NCBI RefSeq assembly: GCF_008704425.1
Contig: NZ_CP023696.1
Location: 5,992,501 to 6,056,500 of the forward strand
Source: Streptomyces fradiae ATCC 10745 = DSM 40063
GTDB taxonomy: Bacteria; Actinomycetota; Actinomycetes; Streptomycetales; Streptomycetaceae
Direction of reading: 5' to 3'
Length of the DNA stretch: 64,000 bases
This document shows positions 32,244 to 39,315 of this stretch, piece by piece (the stretch's first letter is position 1; each line of letters opens with the position of its first letter). The position numbers and the translations under genes were made by a program. Below the pieces are notes generated by a model that saw nothing but the letters and a program-made list of their open reading frames with translations, did not search any database and had not been told where the DNA came from.

Positions 32244-34100
32244 ATGCGCCCCGACGAACTCACCGCACTCGGGCAGCAGTTGCGCGCCGACGCGGTCCGC
32301 GTATCCGACCGGGCCGGCTCCGGCCACCCCACGTCCTCCATGTCGGCCGCCGACATCGCGGCCGTCCTCCTCGCCCACCACCTGCGGTACGACTTCGACC
32401 GCCCCGACCACCCGGCCAACGACCGGCTCGTCCTGTCCAAGGGCCATGCGTCGCCCCTGCTGTACGCCCTGTACCGGGCGGCGGGCGCCGTCGACGAGGA
32501 CGAACTGCTCACGTACCGCACCCTCGGCAGCCGCCTCGAAGGCCACCCCACGCCCCGGCTGCCCTGGGTCGACGTGGCCACCGGCTCGCTCGGGCAGGGC
32601 CTGCCCGTCGCCGTCGGCATGGCCCTGGCCGGGCAGCGCCTCGACCGGCTGCCGTACCGGGTCTACGTCCTGTCCGGCGACAGCGAGATGGCGGAGGGCT
32701 CCGTCTGGGAGGCCGTCGAGCACGCGGCGTACGAGCACCTCGACAACCTCACCCTCGTCGTCGACGTCAACCGGCTCGGCCAGCGCGGCCCCACCCGGCA
32801 CGGCCACGACCTCGACGCCTACGCCCGCCGCCTGCACGCCTTCGGCTGGCACGTCGTCGAGGTGGACGGCCACGACGTGGAGGCCCTGGACACCGCCTTC
32901 GCGGAGGCCCGCTCCACCACCGGGCGGCCCACCGCGATCCTCGCCCGCACCCGCAAGGGCCGCGGCGCCGAGGCCGCCGAGGACCGCGAGGGCCTGCACG
33001 GCAAGCCCCTGAAGGATGCCGAGGCGGTCGTCGCCGAACTCGGCGGCGTACGCCACGCCCGCGTCGCCGTGCAGGCCCCGCCGGACGGCGAGCCGCCCGC
33101 CCCCGCGCCCGGCTCCGTCCCGCCGGGTTCCGTGGCCGGGCTGCCGCGGTACGAGGTGGGCGACACGGTCGCGACCCGCACCGCGTACGGCCACGCCCTC
33201 GAAGCGGTCGGCTCCGCCCTCGGCCGGGTCGTCGCCCTCGACGCCGAGGTGGGCGACTCGACGCGGACCGGGTTCTTCGCGAAGGCCCACCCCGACCGGT
33301 ACTTCGAGTGCTACATCGCCGAGCAGCAGATGGTCGCCGCCGCGGTCGGCCTGGCCGCGCGCGGCTACGTGCCGTACGCGTCGACCTTCGCCGCGTTCCT
33401 CACCCGCGCGCACGACTTCGTGCGCATGGCCGCCGTCAGCCGCGCGGGCGTCAACCTGGTCGGCTCCCACGCCGGTGTCGCCATCGGCCCCGACGGCCCC
33501 TCCCAGATGGGCCTGGAGGACCTCGCGATGCTCCGCGCGGTCCACGGCAGCACCGTCCTCTACCCGTGCGACGCCAACCAGACCGCCCGCCTCGTCGCCG
33601 CCATGGCCGGGCTCGACGGCATCCGGTACCTGCGCACCACGCGCGGCGACCTGCCCGTCCTGTACGGCGCCGACGAGGAGTTCCCGGTCGGCGGCAGCAA
33701 GGTCCTGCGGCGCCACGACGACGACCGGGTCACCCTCGTCGCGGCGGGCGCCACCGTGCACGAGGCCCTGAAGGCGGCCGACCTCCTGGAGCGCGAGGGC
33801 GTCCCCGTACGGGTCGTCGACCTGTACTCGGTCAAGCCCGTCGACGCGGACACCCTCCGCGAGGCCGCCGCGCAGACCGGCTGCCTGCTCACCGTCGAGG
33901 ACCACCACCCGGAGGGCGGGATCGGCGACGCCGTGGCGGAGGTCTTCGCCGACGGCGGCCCCGCACCCCGGACGGTCCGCCTCGCGGTGCGCTCCATGCC
34001 GGGCTCGGCCACTCCGGAGGAGCAGCTGCACGAGGCCGGCATCGACGCCGACGCCATCGCCGCGGCGGTGAGGCTGATGGTGGAACGGGTCATCGCCTGA
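32244..34100 (+). CDS. tkt: Transketolase
   Basis: This 618-residue thiamine-diphosphate enzyme transfers two-carbon units in the pentose phosphate pathway. The N-terminal domain has SGHPTSSMSAADIAAVLLAH and LSKGHASPLLYALYRA, then the cofactor motif YVLSGDSEMAEGSVWEA and DVNRLGQ. The pyrimidine-binding domain begins near residue 320 (TRTAYGHALEAVG, ECYIAEQQMVAAAVGLA) and the C-terminal domain at about 480 ends in EDHHPEGGIGDAVAEVF. It is shorter than classical 660-700-residue transketolases, as are many actinobacterial and metazoan-like ones. It follows NDH-2 by 1 nt; a second, housekeeping transketolase probably exists elsewhere. Confidence 0.92.
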   Translation: MRPDELTALGQQLRADAVRVSDRAGSGHPTSSMSAADIAAVLLAHHLRYDFDRPDHPANDRLVLSKGHASPLLYALYRAAGAVDEDELLTYRTLGSRLEGHPTPRLPWVDVATGSLGQGLPVAVGMALAGQRLDRLPYRVYVLSGDSEMAEGSVWEAVEHAAYEHLDNLTLVVDVNRLGQRGPTRHGHDLDAYARRLHAFGWHVVEVDGHDVEALDTAFAEARSTTGRPTAILARTRKGRGAEAAEDREGLHGKPLKDAEAVVAELGGVRHARVAVQAPPDGEPPAPAPGSVPPGSVAGLPRYEVGDTVATRTAYGHALEAVGSALGRVVALDAEVGDSTRTGFFAKAHPDRYFECYIAEQQMVAAAVGLAARGYVPYASTFAAFLTRAHDFVRMAAVSRAGVNLVGSHAGVAIGPDGPSQMGLEDLAMLRAVHGSTVLYPCDANQTARLVAAMAGLDGIRYLRTTRGDLPVLYGADEEFPVGGSKVLRRHDDDRVTLVAAGATVHEALKAADLLEREGVPVRVVDLYSVKPVDADTLREAAAQTGCLLTVEDHHPEGGIGDAVAEVFADGGPAPRTVRLAVRSMPGSATPEEQLHEAGIDADAIAAAVRLMVERVIA

Positions 34101-34177
34101 CGGGCGGCCCTCGGGTCAGCCGACGGGCCCTCCTCGGGGGCACCTGATGACGGGCGACGCGAGTGAGGGGGCAAAAC

Positions 34178-34218
34178 GTGGTGGCGGGACGCCGGTGACC
34201 CCGGCGTCCCGCCACCAC
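34178..34218. terminator. Bidirectional terminator
   Basis: GTGGTGGCGGGACGCCGG (34178-34195) and CCGGCGTCCCGCCACCAC (34201-34218) form a perfect 18-bp stem with a 5-nt loop. AAAA precedes it on the plus strand, giving a U-run for the leftward transcript. It separates the convergent transketolase and Rv2629-like genes. Confidence 0.9.
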
Positions 34219-34225
34219 CACCGCC

Positions 34226-35392
34226 TCACATCGTCGCCGCCTCCGTCTCCTTCTCGTCGTACGGCCACCTCAGCAGCGCGCCGAGCCCGCCGACCGGCAC
34301 CTCGTCGTCGATCTCGGGCCGCACCCGCAGCACCTCTGCGCCGGCCGCCAGCGCCGACCTCAGCAGCGCGTCGTCCGCCCGCGCCGGCAGCGGCTCGGTG
34401 TCGCCCAGGTACTGCGTCTCCGACCGCCGCACCGCCACCTGGTCCGGGTGGGCGCCCACCCACACCCGGCGGTGCGCGTCGGGCCCCTCGGGGCGGATCA
34501 GCAGCTCCGCGATCCGGTGCTCCCGCGCCGCCTCGACCAGCGCCGGCACCCCCTCGGCCGCCGCCGCGCCGGCCGCGCTCGCCCCCTCGGGGGCACGGGC
34601 GGCCCGGAACCGGTCCAGCTCCGCCTCCGCCCTGCGCCGCAGGAACGCCTCCTTCGCGGCCCGTACGTCCTCGTCGAGCCGCTCGCGCCCGGACCCCGCC
34701 GCCCGGCCGCCGTGCCCGCTCTCCACCACCTCCGCCGCCAGGGCGACGGGCAGCCGCTCGTGGACGGAGCGCCGCTCGCGCTCGCCGCCCGCGAGGACCA
34801 CCACGTCCACGCCGAGCCGCGGCACGGCGTCCGCGACGGCGTCGGCGACCTTCCGCGCGTTCTCCTCCCAGGTGTTCTCCACGCTCAGCTGGAAGTGCCG
34901 CTCGGACCAGGTGTTCGTCGCCGTGCGGTGCACCGGCCAGTCGCGGCCCCGCACCTCCCCGGCCGGCGTCGCCGGCCCGACGGGGCCGCGCAGCTCCAGG
35001 TCCGCGCCGGTCCGGTCGACGTACGCGACCAGGCACACCGGCTCCCCGGCGGCCAGGTCCAGCAGCGGCCCGAGCCGGGGGAGCGCCGACCAGAAGACCT
35101 GCGACGGGGCCGGGGGCCGTACGGCCAGCTGCGGGTCGAGCACGACCTCGCCGTGCGCCGCGAACACCGCGCGCCCGGCTTCGCCCGCCGGCCGCGGCCA
35201 CGCGGACAGCGTCGCGTGGACCGCCCGCACGGTCGCCCCGTCGCCCCCCTGGGCGGCCAGCTCGTCGCACGCCTCGCGCGCCATGAGCTCCTGCCGCCAC
35301 CGGGCGGACTCGTCCATCCGCGAGGTGTCGAGGTACACGCTGGCCCAGGGGCCCGGACGGTCGTGGAGAGCGGTCAGAAAGGCGAATCGCAT
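34226..35392 (-). CDS. Rv2629-like (baeRF/Vms1-type) protein
   Basis: This 388-residue protein resembles the Rv2629 family, which belongs to the bacterial release-factor-1-like/Vms1 group. Landmarks are the N-terminal ASVYLDTSRMDESARWRQEL, VCLVAYVDRTGADLELRG, the DVVVLAGGERERRSVHERLP strand-loop and the C-terminal baeRF-like end with LRVRPEIDDEVPVGGLGALL. Relatives are found in dormancy and ribosome-rescue settings; a catalytic GGQ or Gln is not obvious here. ATG 35390-35392. It is divergent from the TIGR03086-like gene. Confidence 0.8.
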   Translation of the reverse strand: MRFAFLTALHDRPGPWASVYLDTSRMDESARWRQELMAREACDELAAQGGDGATVRAVHATLSAWPRPAGEAGRAVFAAHGEVVLDPQLAVRPPAPSQVFWSALPRLGPLLDLAAGEPVCLVAYVDRTGADLELRGPVGPATPAGEVRGRDWPVHRTATNTWSERHFQLSVENTWEENARKVADAVADAVPRLGVDVVVLAGGERERRSVHERLPVALAAEVVESGHGGRAAGSGRERLDEDVRAAKEAFLRRRAEAELDRFRAARAPEGASAAGAAAAEGVPALVEAAREHRIAELLIRPEGPDAHRRVWVGAHPDQVAVRRSETQYLGDTEPLPARADDALLRSALAAGAEVLRVRPEIDDEVPVGGLGALLRWPYDEKETEAATM

Positions 35393-35528
35393 GGTTTCCC
35401 TCCCGGAGGCCGGGGACGTCCGCCGCGGCGGGTACCCGAGGGCACGGACGCCACACGGGCGCGCTGCTGTCGCGGCGCCCGGCGGCCCGGCCCACAGTGG
35501 AATCCCCGACCCCACCCGGAGGTGGCCC

Positions 35529-36104
35529 ATGCCCGGCAGCCCGCTCCTCGACCGGCACCAGGAGGCGCTCGACCTGTTCTCCTCGCACGTCCACGCCGTA
35601 CGCGACGACCAGTGGGGCGCGCCCACACCGTGCGCCGAGTGGTCGGTCCGCGACCTGGTCAACCATCTGACCGGCGAGCAGCTGTGGGTGCCGGACCTGG
35701 TGCGCGAGGGGCGGAGCGTGGCGGAGGTCGGCGACGCGTACGACGGCGACGTGCTCGGCGACGACCCGGTCGCCGCCTGGGACCGGGCGGCGCAGGGCGC
35801 CCGGCGGGCGTTCGCGGAGGAGGGCGCGCTGGACCGCACGGTCGCCCTCTCGTCCGGGGACACGGCGGCCACCGCCTACTGCTCCCAGATGGTGATGGAC
35901 GCGGTGGTCCACTCCTGGGACCTGGCGCGGGCCATCGGCGCCGACGAGCGGCTGCCGGGGCCGCTGGTGGACCTCGCGTACCGGGAGGTCGCCCCCTACG
36001 CCGACGCGCTGGCCGCGTCGGGCCTCTTCGCCGAGCCGGTGCCCTCCCCGCCGGACGCCGACGCGCAGACGAGGCTGCTGAACCTGCTGGGCCGCCGCCC
36101 GTGA
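35529..36104 (+). CDS. TIGR03086-like metal-binding protein (DinB/mycothiol-maleylpyruvate isomerase fold)
   Basis: This 191-residue four-helix protein starts LLDRHQEALDLFSSHVHAVR and has PTPCAEWSVRDLVNHLTGEQ, with a metal-ligand histidine in VNHL and another in MDAVVHSWDLARAIG. This is the pattern of actinobacterial mycothiol-dependent isomerase-fold proteins, whose substrates are mostly unknown. ATG 35529 has GGAGG 6 nt upstream. It converges on the PfpI gene, with a 20-bp perfect terminator between them. Confidence 0.88.
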   Translation: MPGSPLLDRHQEALDLFSSHVHAVRDDQWGAPTPCAEWSVRDLVNHLTGEQLWVPDLVREGRSVAEVGDAYDGDVLGDDPVAAWDRAAQGARRAFAEEGALDRTVALSSGDTAATAYCSQMVMDAVVHSWDLARAIGADERLPGPLVDLAYREVAPYADALAASGLFAEPVPSPPDADAQTRLLNLLGRRP

Positions 36105-36122
36105 GCCCTTGGGGCGGCACGG

Positions 36123-36167
36123 CGCGCGCCGGCTCCCGTACGGGGGACGTACGGGAGCCGGCGCGCG
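36123..36167. terminator. Bidirectional terminator with 20-bp stem
   Basis: Arms at 36123-36142 and 36148-36167 are perfectly complementary around a 5-nt loop and contain GGCTCCCGTACG. It lies between the convergent TIGR03086-like and PfpI genes. Confidence 0.9.
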
Positions 36168-36229
36168 TGCGGTGCGGCCCGGCGGGGCCGGTGGCGTGCG
36201 GGCCCGCCGCGGTCCGGTGGGGGTGGCCG

Positions 36230-36787
36230 TCAGGCGGTCCCCGCTCCGGCGCCCGCCTTGCGGAACTGCTCGGTGAGCGCCGCGCAGAACGCGGGCAGGT
36301 CGTCCGGCTTCCGGCTGGTGATCAGCGCCCCGGAGCCGTCGTCGGAGACGACGACCTCCTCGTCCACCCACTCGCCGCCCGCGTTGCGGACGTCCGTGCG
36401 CAGGCTCGGCCACGACGTGAGCCGCCGTCCCCGCACGACGTCCGCCTCGATCAGCGTCCACGGCGCGTGGCAGATCGCCGCGACGGGCTTGCCGGCCTCG
36501 AAGAACCCCTGGATGAAGGCGACGGCCTTCTCGTCCATGCGGAGCGCGTCGGGGTTGGCGACACCGCCCGGCAGGACGAGCCCGTCGTACGCGTCCGGCG
36601 ACACCTCGTCCACCGTCCGGTCGACGGGGAACGTGTCGCCCTTGTCGAGGTGGTGGAACGCCTGCACCTTCCCCGGCTTGGTGGACACCAGCTCCGGGGA
36701 GCCCCCGGCGTCCTTCACCGCCTTCCAGGGCTCCGTGAACTCCACCTGCTCGACGCCCTCGGGCGCCATGAGAAACGCGATGCGCAC
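36230..36787 (-). CDS. DJ-1/PfpI-family protein
   Basis: This 185-residue protein has the PfpI fold: IAFLMAPEGVEQVEFTEPW, DAYDGLVLPGGVANPDALR and the nucleophile elbow PVAAICHAPWTLIEAD with the reactive cysteine and following histidine. Relatives such as YraA/YhbO act as stress proteins with glyoxalase or deglycase-type activity. GTG 36785-36787, behind AAGGGAAG, gives the family length; upstream in-frame codons are arginine-rich and unlikely to be translated. The neighbourhood has other stress-type genes. Confidence 0.9.
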   Translation of the reverse strand: MRIAFLMAPEGVEQVEFTEPWKAVKDAGGSPELVSTKPGKVQAFHHLDKGDTFPVDRTVDEVSPDAYDGLVLPGGVANPDALRMDEKAVAFIQGFFEAGKPVAAICHAPWTLIEADVVRGRRLTSWPSLRTDVRNAGGEWVDEEVVVSDDGSGALITSRKPDDLPAFCAALTEQFRKAGAGAGTA

Positions 36788-37068
36788 GATGTGCTTCCCT
36801 TCCTGTCGTCGTCTTCCGGGGCGCCCGCCCTGAGGGGCGGGCGCCCCGGCCGTTCTTCGGTACGACCGCCGGCGGGTACGACCCGGCCGGCCGTGTCGCA
36901 CCGGTCCTTCCGGTGTTCCACGCCGTCCACGCGGCGGCGGGGCCGGATCGGCGCCCGCCCCGCGGCGGGACCGCCCGCGTACCCCGCTCAGGCCGGTCCC
37001 GCCCAGCCGGTCCCGCTCAGCCGGTCCCGCTCAGGGCGGTCCCGGCCCCGGTCAGGCCCGGTCCCCGC
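36788..37068. other. Gap with a 14-nt tandem triplication
   Basis: CCGGTCCCGCTCAG is repeated head to tail at 36993-37006 (one variant base), 37007-37020 and 37021-37034, with a partial fourth copy. Otherwise GC-rich; no gene is supported. It lies upstream of the PfpI gene and downstream of the DUF2795 gene. Confidence 0.75.
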
Positions 37069-37431
37069 TCACGCCCGGTGCAGGGCGACCGCGACGTCCT
37101 GCACGCTGCGGTAGGTGCGGTCGCCGGGCAGGTCCTCGACGCGCTCCGTGAGCGGGTCGGGTGCGTGCCGCTCCCGCAGGACCCGCAGCAGGTCCCCGCG
37201 GTGCGCCGGGAACGGGGTGCGGGCCAGATGCCGGGCCAGCTCCAGGCGCAGCGCCTCGAACGCGTCGCCGGGGACGCGCCCCTGCGCCAGCTCCGGGTCG
37301 TCGTCCGCCACCGGCTCGGGGTCGTGCCACTCCTCCGTACGCGTGGGGTGGCCCGACCGGAGCAGCCCTTCGAGCTGGTGCTTCATCGCGTCGTCCTGAC
37401 GCCGGCTGAGCCGGTCGCTGCCTCGCTGCAT
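37069..37431 (-). CDS. DUF2795-domain protein
   Basis: This 120-residue hydrophilic protein has a C-terminal region (about residues 72-118, FPAHRGDLLRVLRERHAPDP to TYRSVQDVAVALHRA) matching the DUF2795 pattern of a short helical domain ending in LP-x-R-x-Y-x-S-x-x-D-V. The first 60 residues are charged. The function is unknown; such small proteins are frequent in actinobacterial stress regulons. ATG 37429-37431 has GGAGG 5 nt upstream. It is divergent from a tiny membrane-protein gene. Confidence 0.8.
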   Translation of the reverse strand: MQRGSDRLSRRQDDAMKHQLEGLLRSGHPTRTEEWHDPEPVADDDPELAQGRVPGDAFEALRLELARHLARTPFPAHRGDLLRVLRERHAPDPLTERVEDLPGDRTYRSVQDVAVALHRA

Positions 37432-37698
37432 GGCGCCCTCCAGGTGCGGCGTGTGTCGGTCGCCGGGCGGGTACCCGGAGCCGCCGCCGCAAACCCCGGC
37501 AACCCGCCCGTACCGCCCGTACGCCCGGACCGGCCGGCCCGCACGCCCCCGGGCCGTCTCGCGGCCGCCGGTGCCTGCTGCGGCCGACGCTCCGAGCCGA
37601 CGCCCACGAGCCCGGCGCCCCGGGCCGGCCGGTTTGAGGGTGGGGGGCGGGGGGACTCGCCGCAGCGGCCGACTGGCCCGGACGGGAAGGACGGGGCG

Positions 37699-37887
37699 AT
37701 GGACGTGACGGCCGTACTGATCGTCTTGCTGCTGCCACCCGCCATGCTCGCGGTGGTGATGGGGATGGCGGGCTACGAGGACCTGATGCTGCCCGCCGAG
37801 CCCCTGGACCCGTGCGATCCGGCGGAGCCGCCCGCCGCCGCCGGCCCCGAGACGGCGCCCGCCGCGGCCCTGGGCGCCGGCGAGTGA
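37699..37887 (+). CDS. Small membrane protein, 62 aa
   Basis: One hydrophobic segment (about residues 3-25, VTAVLIVLLLPPAMLAVVMG) is followed by an acidic, Pro/Ala-rich tail (AEPLDPCDPAEPP). No family recognised. The ATG at 37699 has only a weak purine-rich ribosome site (GGGAAGGACGGGG). A hairpin with 8-bp arms (37901-37927) follows its stop. The layout, a single-pass peptide beside a sigma-factor gene, is suggestive but proves nothing. Confidence 0.55.
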   Translation: MDVTAVLIVLLLPPAMLAVVMGMAGYEDLMLPAEPLDPCDPAEPPAAAGPETAPAAALGAGE

Positions 37888-38246
37888 GCCTCCGGATTCA
37901 CCCGTACGGGGGAACGCCTCGTACGGGCCCGGCGACCGCTCGCGCGGCGCCCCCGCCCTACGGCCGAACTGCGCGTATACCGCCGCCCGCATCGCCCGCC
38001 GGCCGGCCGGCGCGGCGGTTCCGGCTGCTTCCCGCCGTGCTCGGCGAGCCGTCCACGGCGTCCGAACGGAGAGTGGTTCCAAGGTGTTTGCCACCCCGGA
38101 CCCCGGGCAGGCGCATCTCGTGCTTCGGACCGGAGGCACGTCCGTGGGAGCGGGAAATCCGCTCCGGACGTGCGTGTCCACGTCCGGGCGGAGCTTCCTC
38201 GGGGTGACAGCCAACCGTCAGCGCCGTTCAGGGAGCTGAGAACCAC
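37888..38246. other. Upstream region of the sigma-factor gene
   Basis: The gap begins with a hairpin CCCGTACG/CGTACGGG (37901-37908 and 37920-37927) that probably terminates the 62-aa gene. The right half leads to the sigma-factor gene and contains the structured element at 38137-38172. No gene is supported. Confidence 0.55.
38137..38172 (+). promoter_or_regulatory. Two-part hairpin in the leader of the sigma-factor gene
   Basis: CACGTCCG (38137-38144) pairs with CGGACGTG (38165-38172), and inside it GAGCGG pairs with CCGCTC around GAAAT, with a 3-nt bulge on the left arm. It ends 74 nt before the ATG and could be a leader structure or an operator. Confidence 0.5.
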
Positions 38247-39038
38247 ATGCCTACGCTCGCTCACACGAAGCATCCGCACGACGACGCCCCCGACACCGCC
38301 GAGGCCTTCCGGCGCCTGGCGGCCCTGCCGCCCGGCGAGGAACGGGACCGCGTCCGCCAGGACATCGTCAGCGCCTGGCTGCCCATGGCCGACCGGCTCG
38401 CCGGCCGGTTCCGCAACCGCGGCGAGGCGCTGGAGGACCTGCGGCAGGTCGCGGCCCTCGGCCTGGTCAAGGCGGTGGACCGCTACGACCCCACGCGCGG
38501 CGCGGCCTTCGAGAGCTTCGCCGTGCCCACCATTACCGGCGAGATAAAGCGGCACTTCCGGGACCACATGTGGACCCTGCACGTGCCCCGCCGCGTCCAG
38601 GACCTGCGGGGCCGGGTGCGCCTCGCCTACCAGGAGCTCTCCCACTCGGTCGGCGGGCGCGCCCCGACGGTCGCGGAGATAGCCGAGAAGGCGGGGATGA
38701 CCGAGGAGGAGGCCGTCGCCGGCCTGGAGGCGCTCGACAGCTTCACCGCCCTGTCGCTCGACGCCGAACTGCCGGGCACCGAGGACGGCTACACCCTGGT
38801 CGACGCGCTCGGCGGCCCGGACCCGGCCCTCGACGTGGTCGTGGACCGGGAGGCCGTGAAGCCCAGGCTGCGCACCCTGCCGGAGCGCGAGCAGAGGATC
38901 CTCTACATGCGGTTCTTCCGCGACATGACGCAGAGCAGCATCGCCGAGGACCTCGGCATCTCGCAGATGCACGTGAGCCGGCTGATCAGCCGCTGCTGCA
39001 CGCGCCTGCGCGAGGACATCATGCGGGACGCGGCCTGA
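38247..39038 (+). CDS. SigB/SigF/SigG-family RNA polymerase sigma factor
   Basis: This 263-residue stress-type sigma-70 factor has region 2 (about 45-110, LRQVAALGLVKAVDRYDPTR then FESFAVPTITGEIKRHFRD), region 3 (about 115-175, HVPRRVQDLRGRVRLAYQEL) and region 4 with the helix-turn-helix at about 205-260 (LPEREQRILYMRFFRDMTQS, SIAEDLGISQMHVSRLISRC). Streptomyces has many paralogues controlled by anti-sigma/anti-anti-sigma switches; none is adjacent here. ATG 38247 has AGGGAG 11 nt upstream. Neighbours (DUF2795, PAS-GAF, GAF-ANTAR) suggest a stress locus. Confidence 0.93.
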   Translation: MPTLAHTKHPHDDAPDTAEAFRRLAALPPGEERDRVRQDIVSAWLPMADRLAGRFRNRGEALEDLRQVAALGLVKAVDRYDPTRGAAFESFAVPTITGEIKRHFRDHMWTLHVPRRVQDLRGRVRLAYQELSHSVGGRAPTVAEIAEKAGMTEEEAVAGLEALDSFTALSLDAELPGTEDGYTLVDALGGPDPALDVVVDREAVKPRLRTLPEREQRILYMRFFRDMTQSSIAEDLGISQMHVSRLISRCCTRLREDIMRDAA

Positions 39039-39229
39039 CCGCACCCGCGCGGCCCGCGCCCGCGGCGGCGCCCGTCCCGCACGCGCCCGGCCGTCCGGGT
39101 GCCGCCCCGGCCGTCCGGTACGCGCCCCCGTCCGCGACCGTGCCCCCGGGGCGGGCCGGCACCGAACCGGCGGCACCCGCCCGCCCCGCCCGCCCCGTCC
39201 GCCACGGTCCCGCCCGGTACCGGCACCGG

Positions 39230-39285
39230 CGGCGGGCGGCCGGCCGGCGCCGCGGGCGCCGGTGGTGCCGGCCGACCGCCCGCCG
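39230..39285. terminator. Large bidirectional hairpin
   Basis: Arms 39230-39248 and 39267-39285 match at 18 of 19 positions (CGGCGGGCGG pairs with CCGCCCGCCG) around an 18-nt loop that can itself pair. It lies between the convergent sigma-factor and PAS-GAF genes; the remainder of that 277-nt gap is GC-rich with repeats of GGCCGTCCGG. Confidence 0.75.
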
Positions 39286-39315
39286 CCCGGCCCGTCCGCA
39301 CCGGAGCGGGCCGGT

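Noticed and set aside
36993..37034. Short regular repeats as a CRISPR array.
   Set aside because: Units are 14 nt, directly abutting with no spacers, and no cas genes are present.
38086..38110. GTTT-N15-GGGCAG as a SigB-type promoter for the sigma-factor gene.
   Set aside because: The -10 part differs from the usual GGGTAT/GGGTAC at two positions, so the match is too weak to call a promoter.
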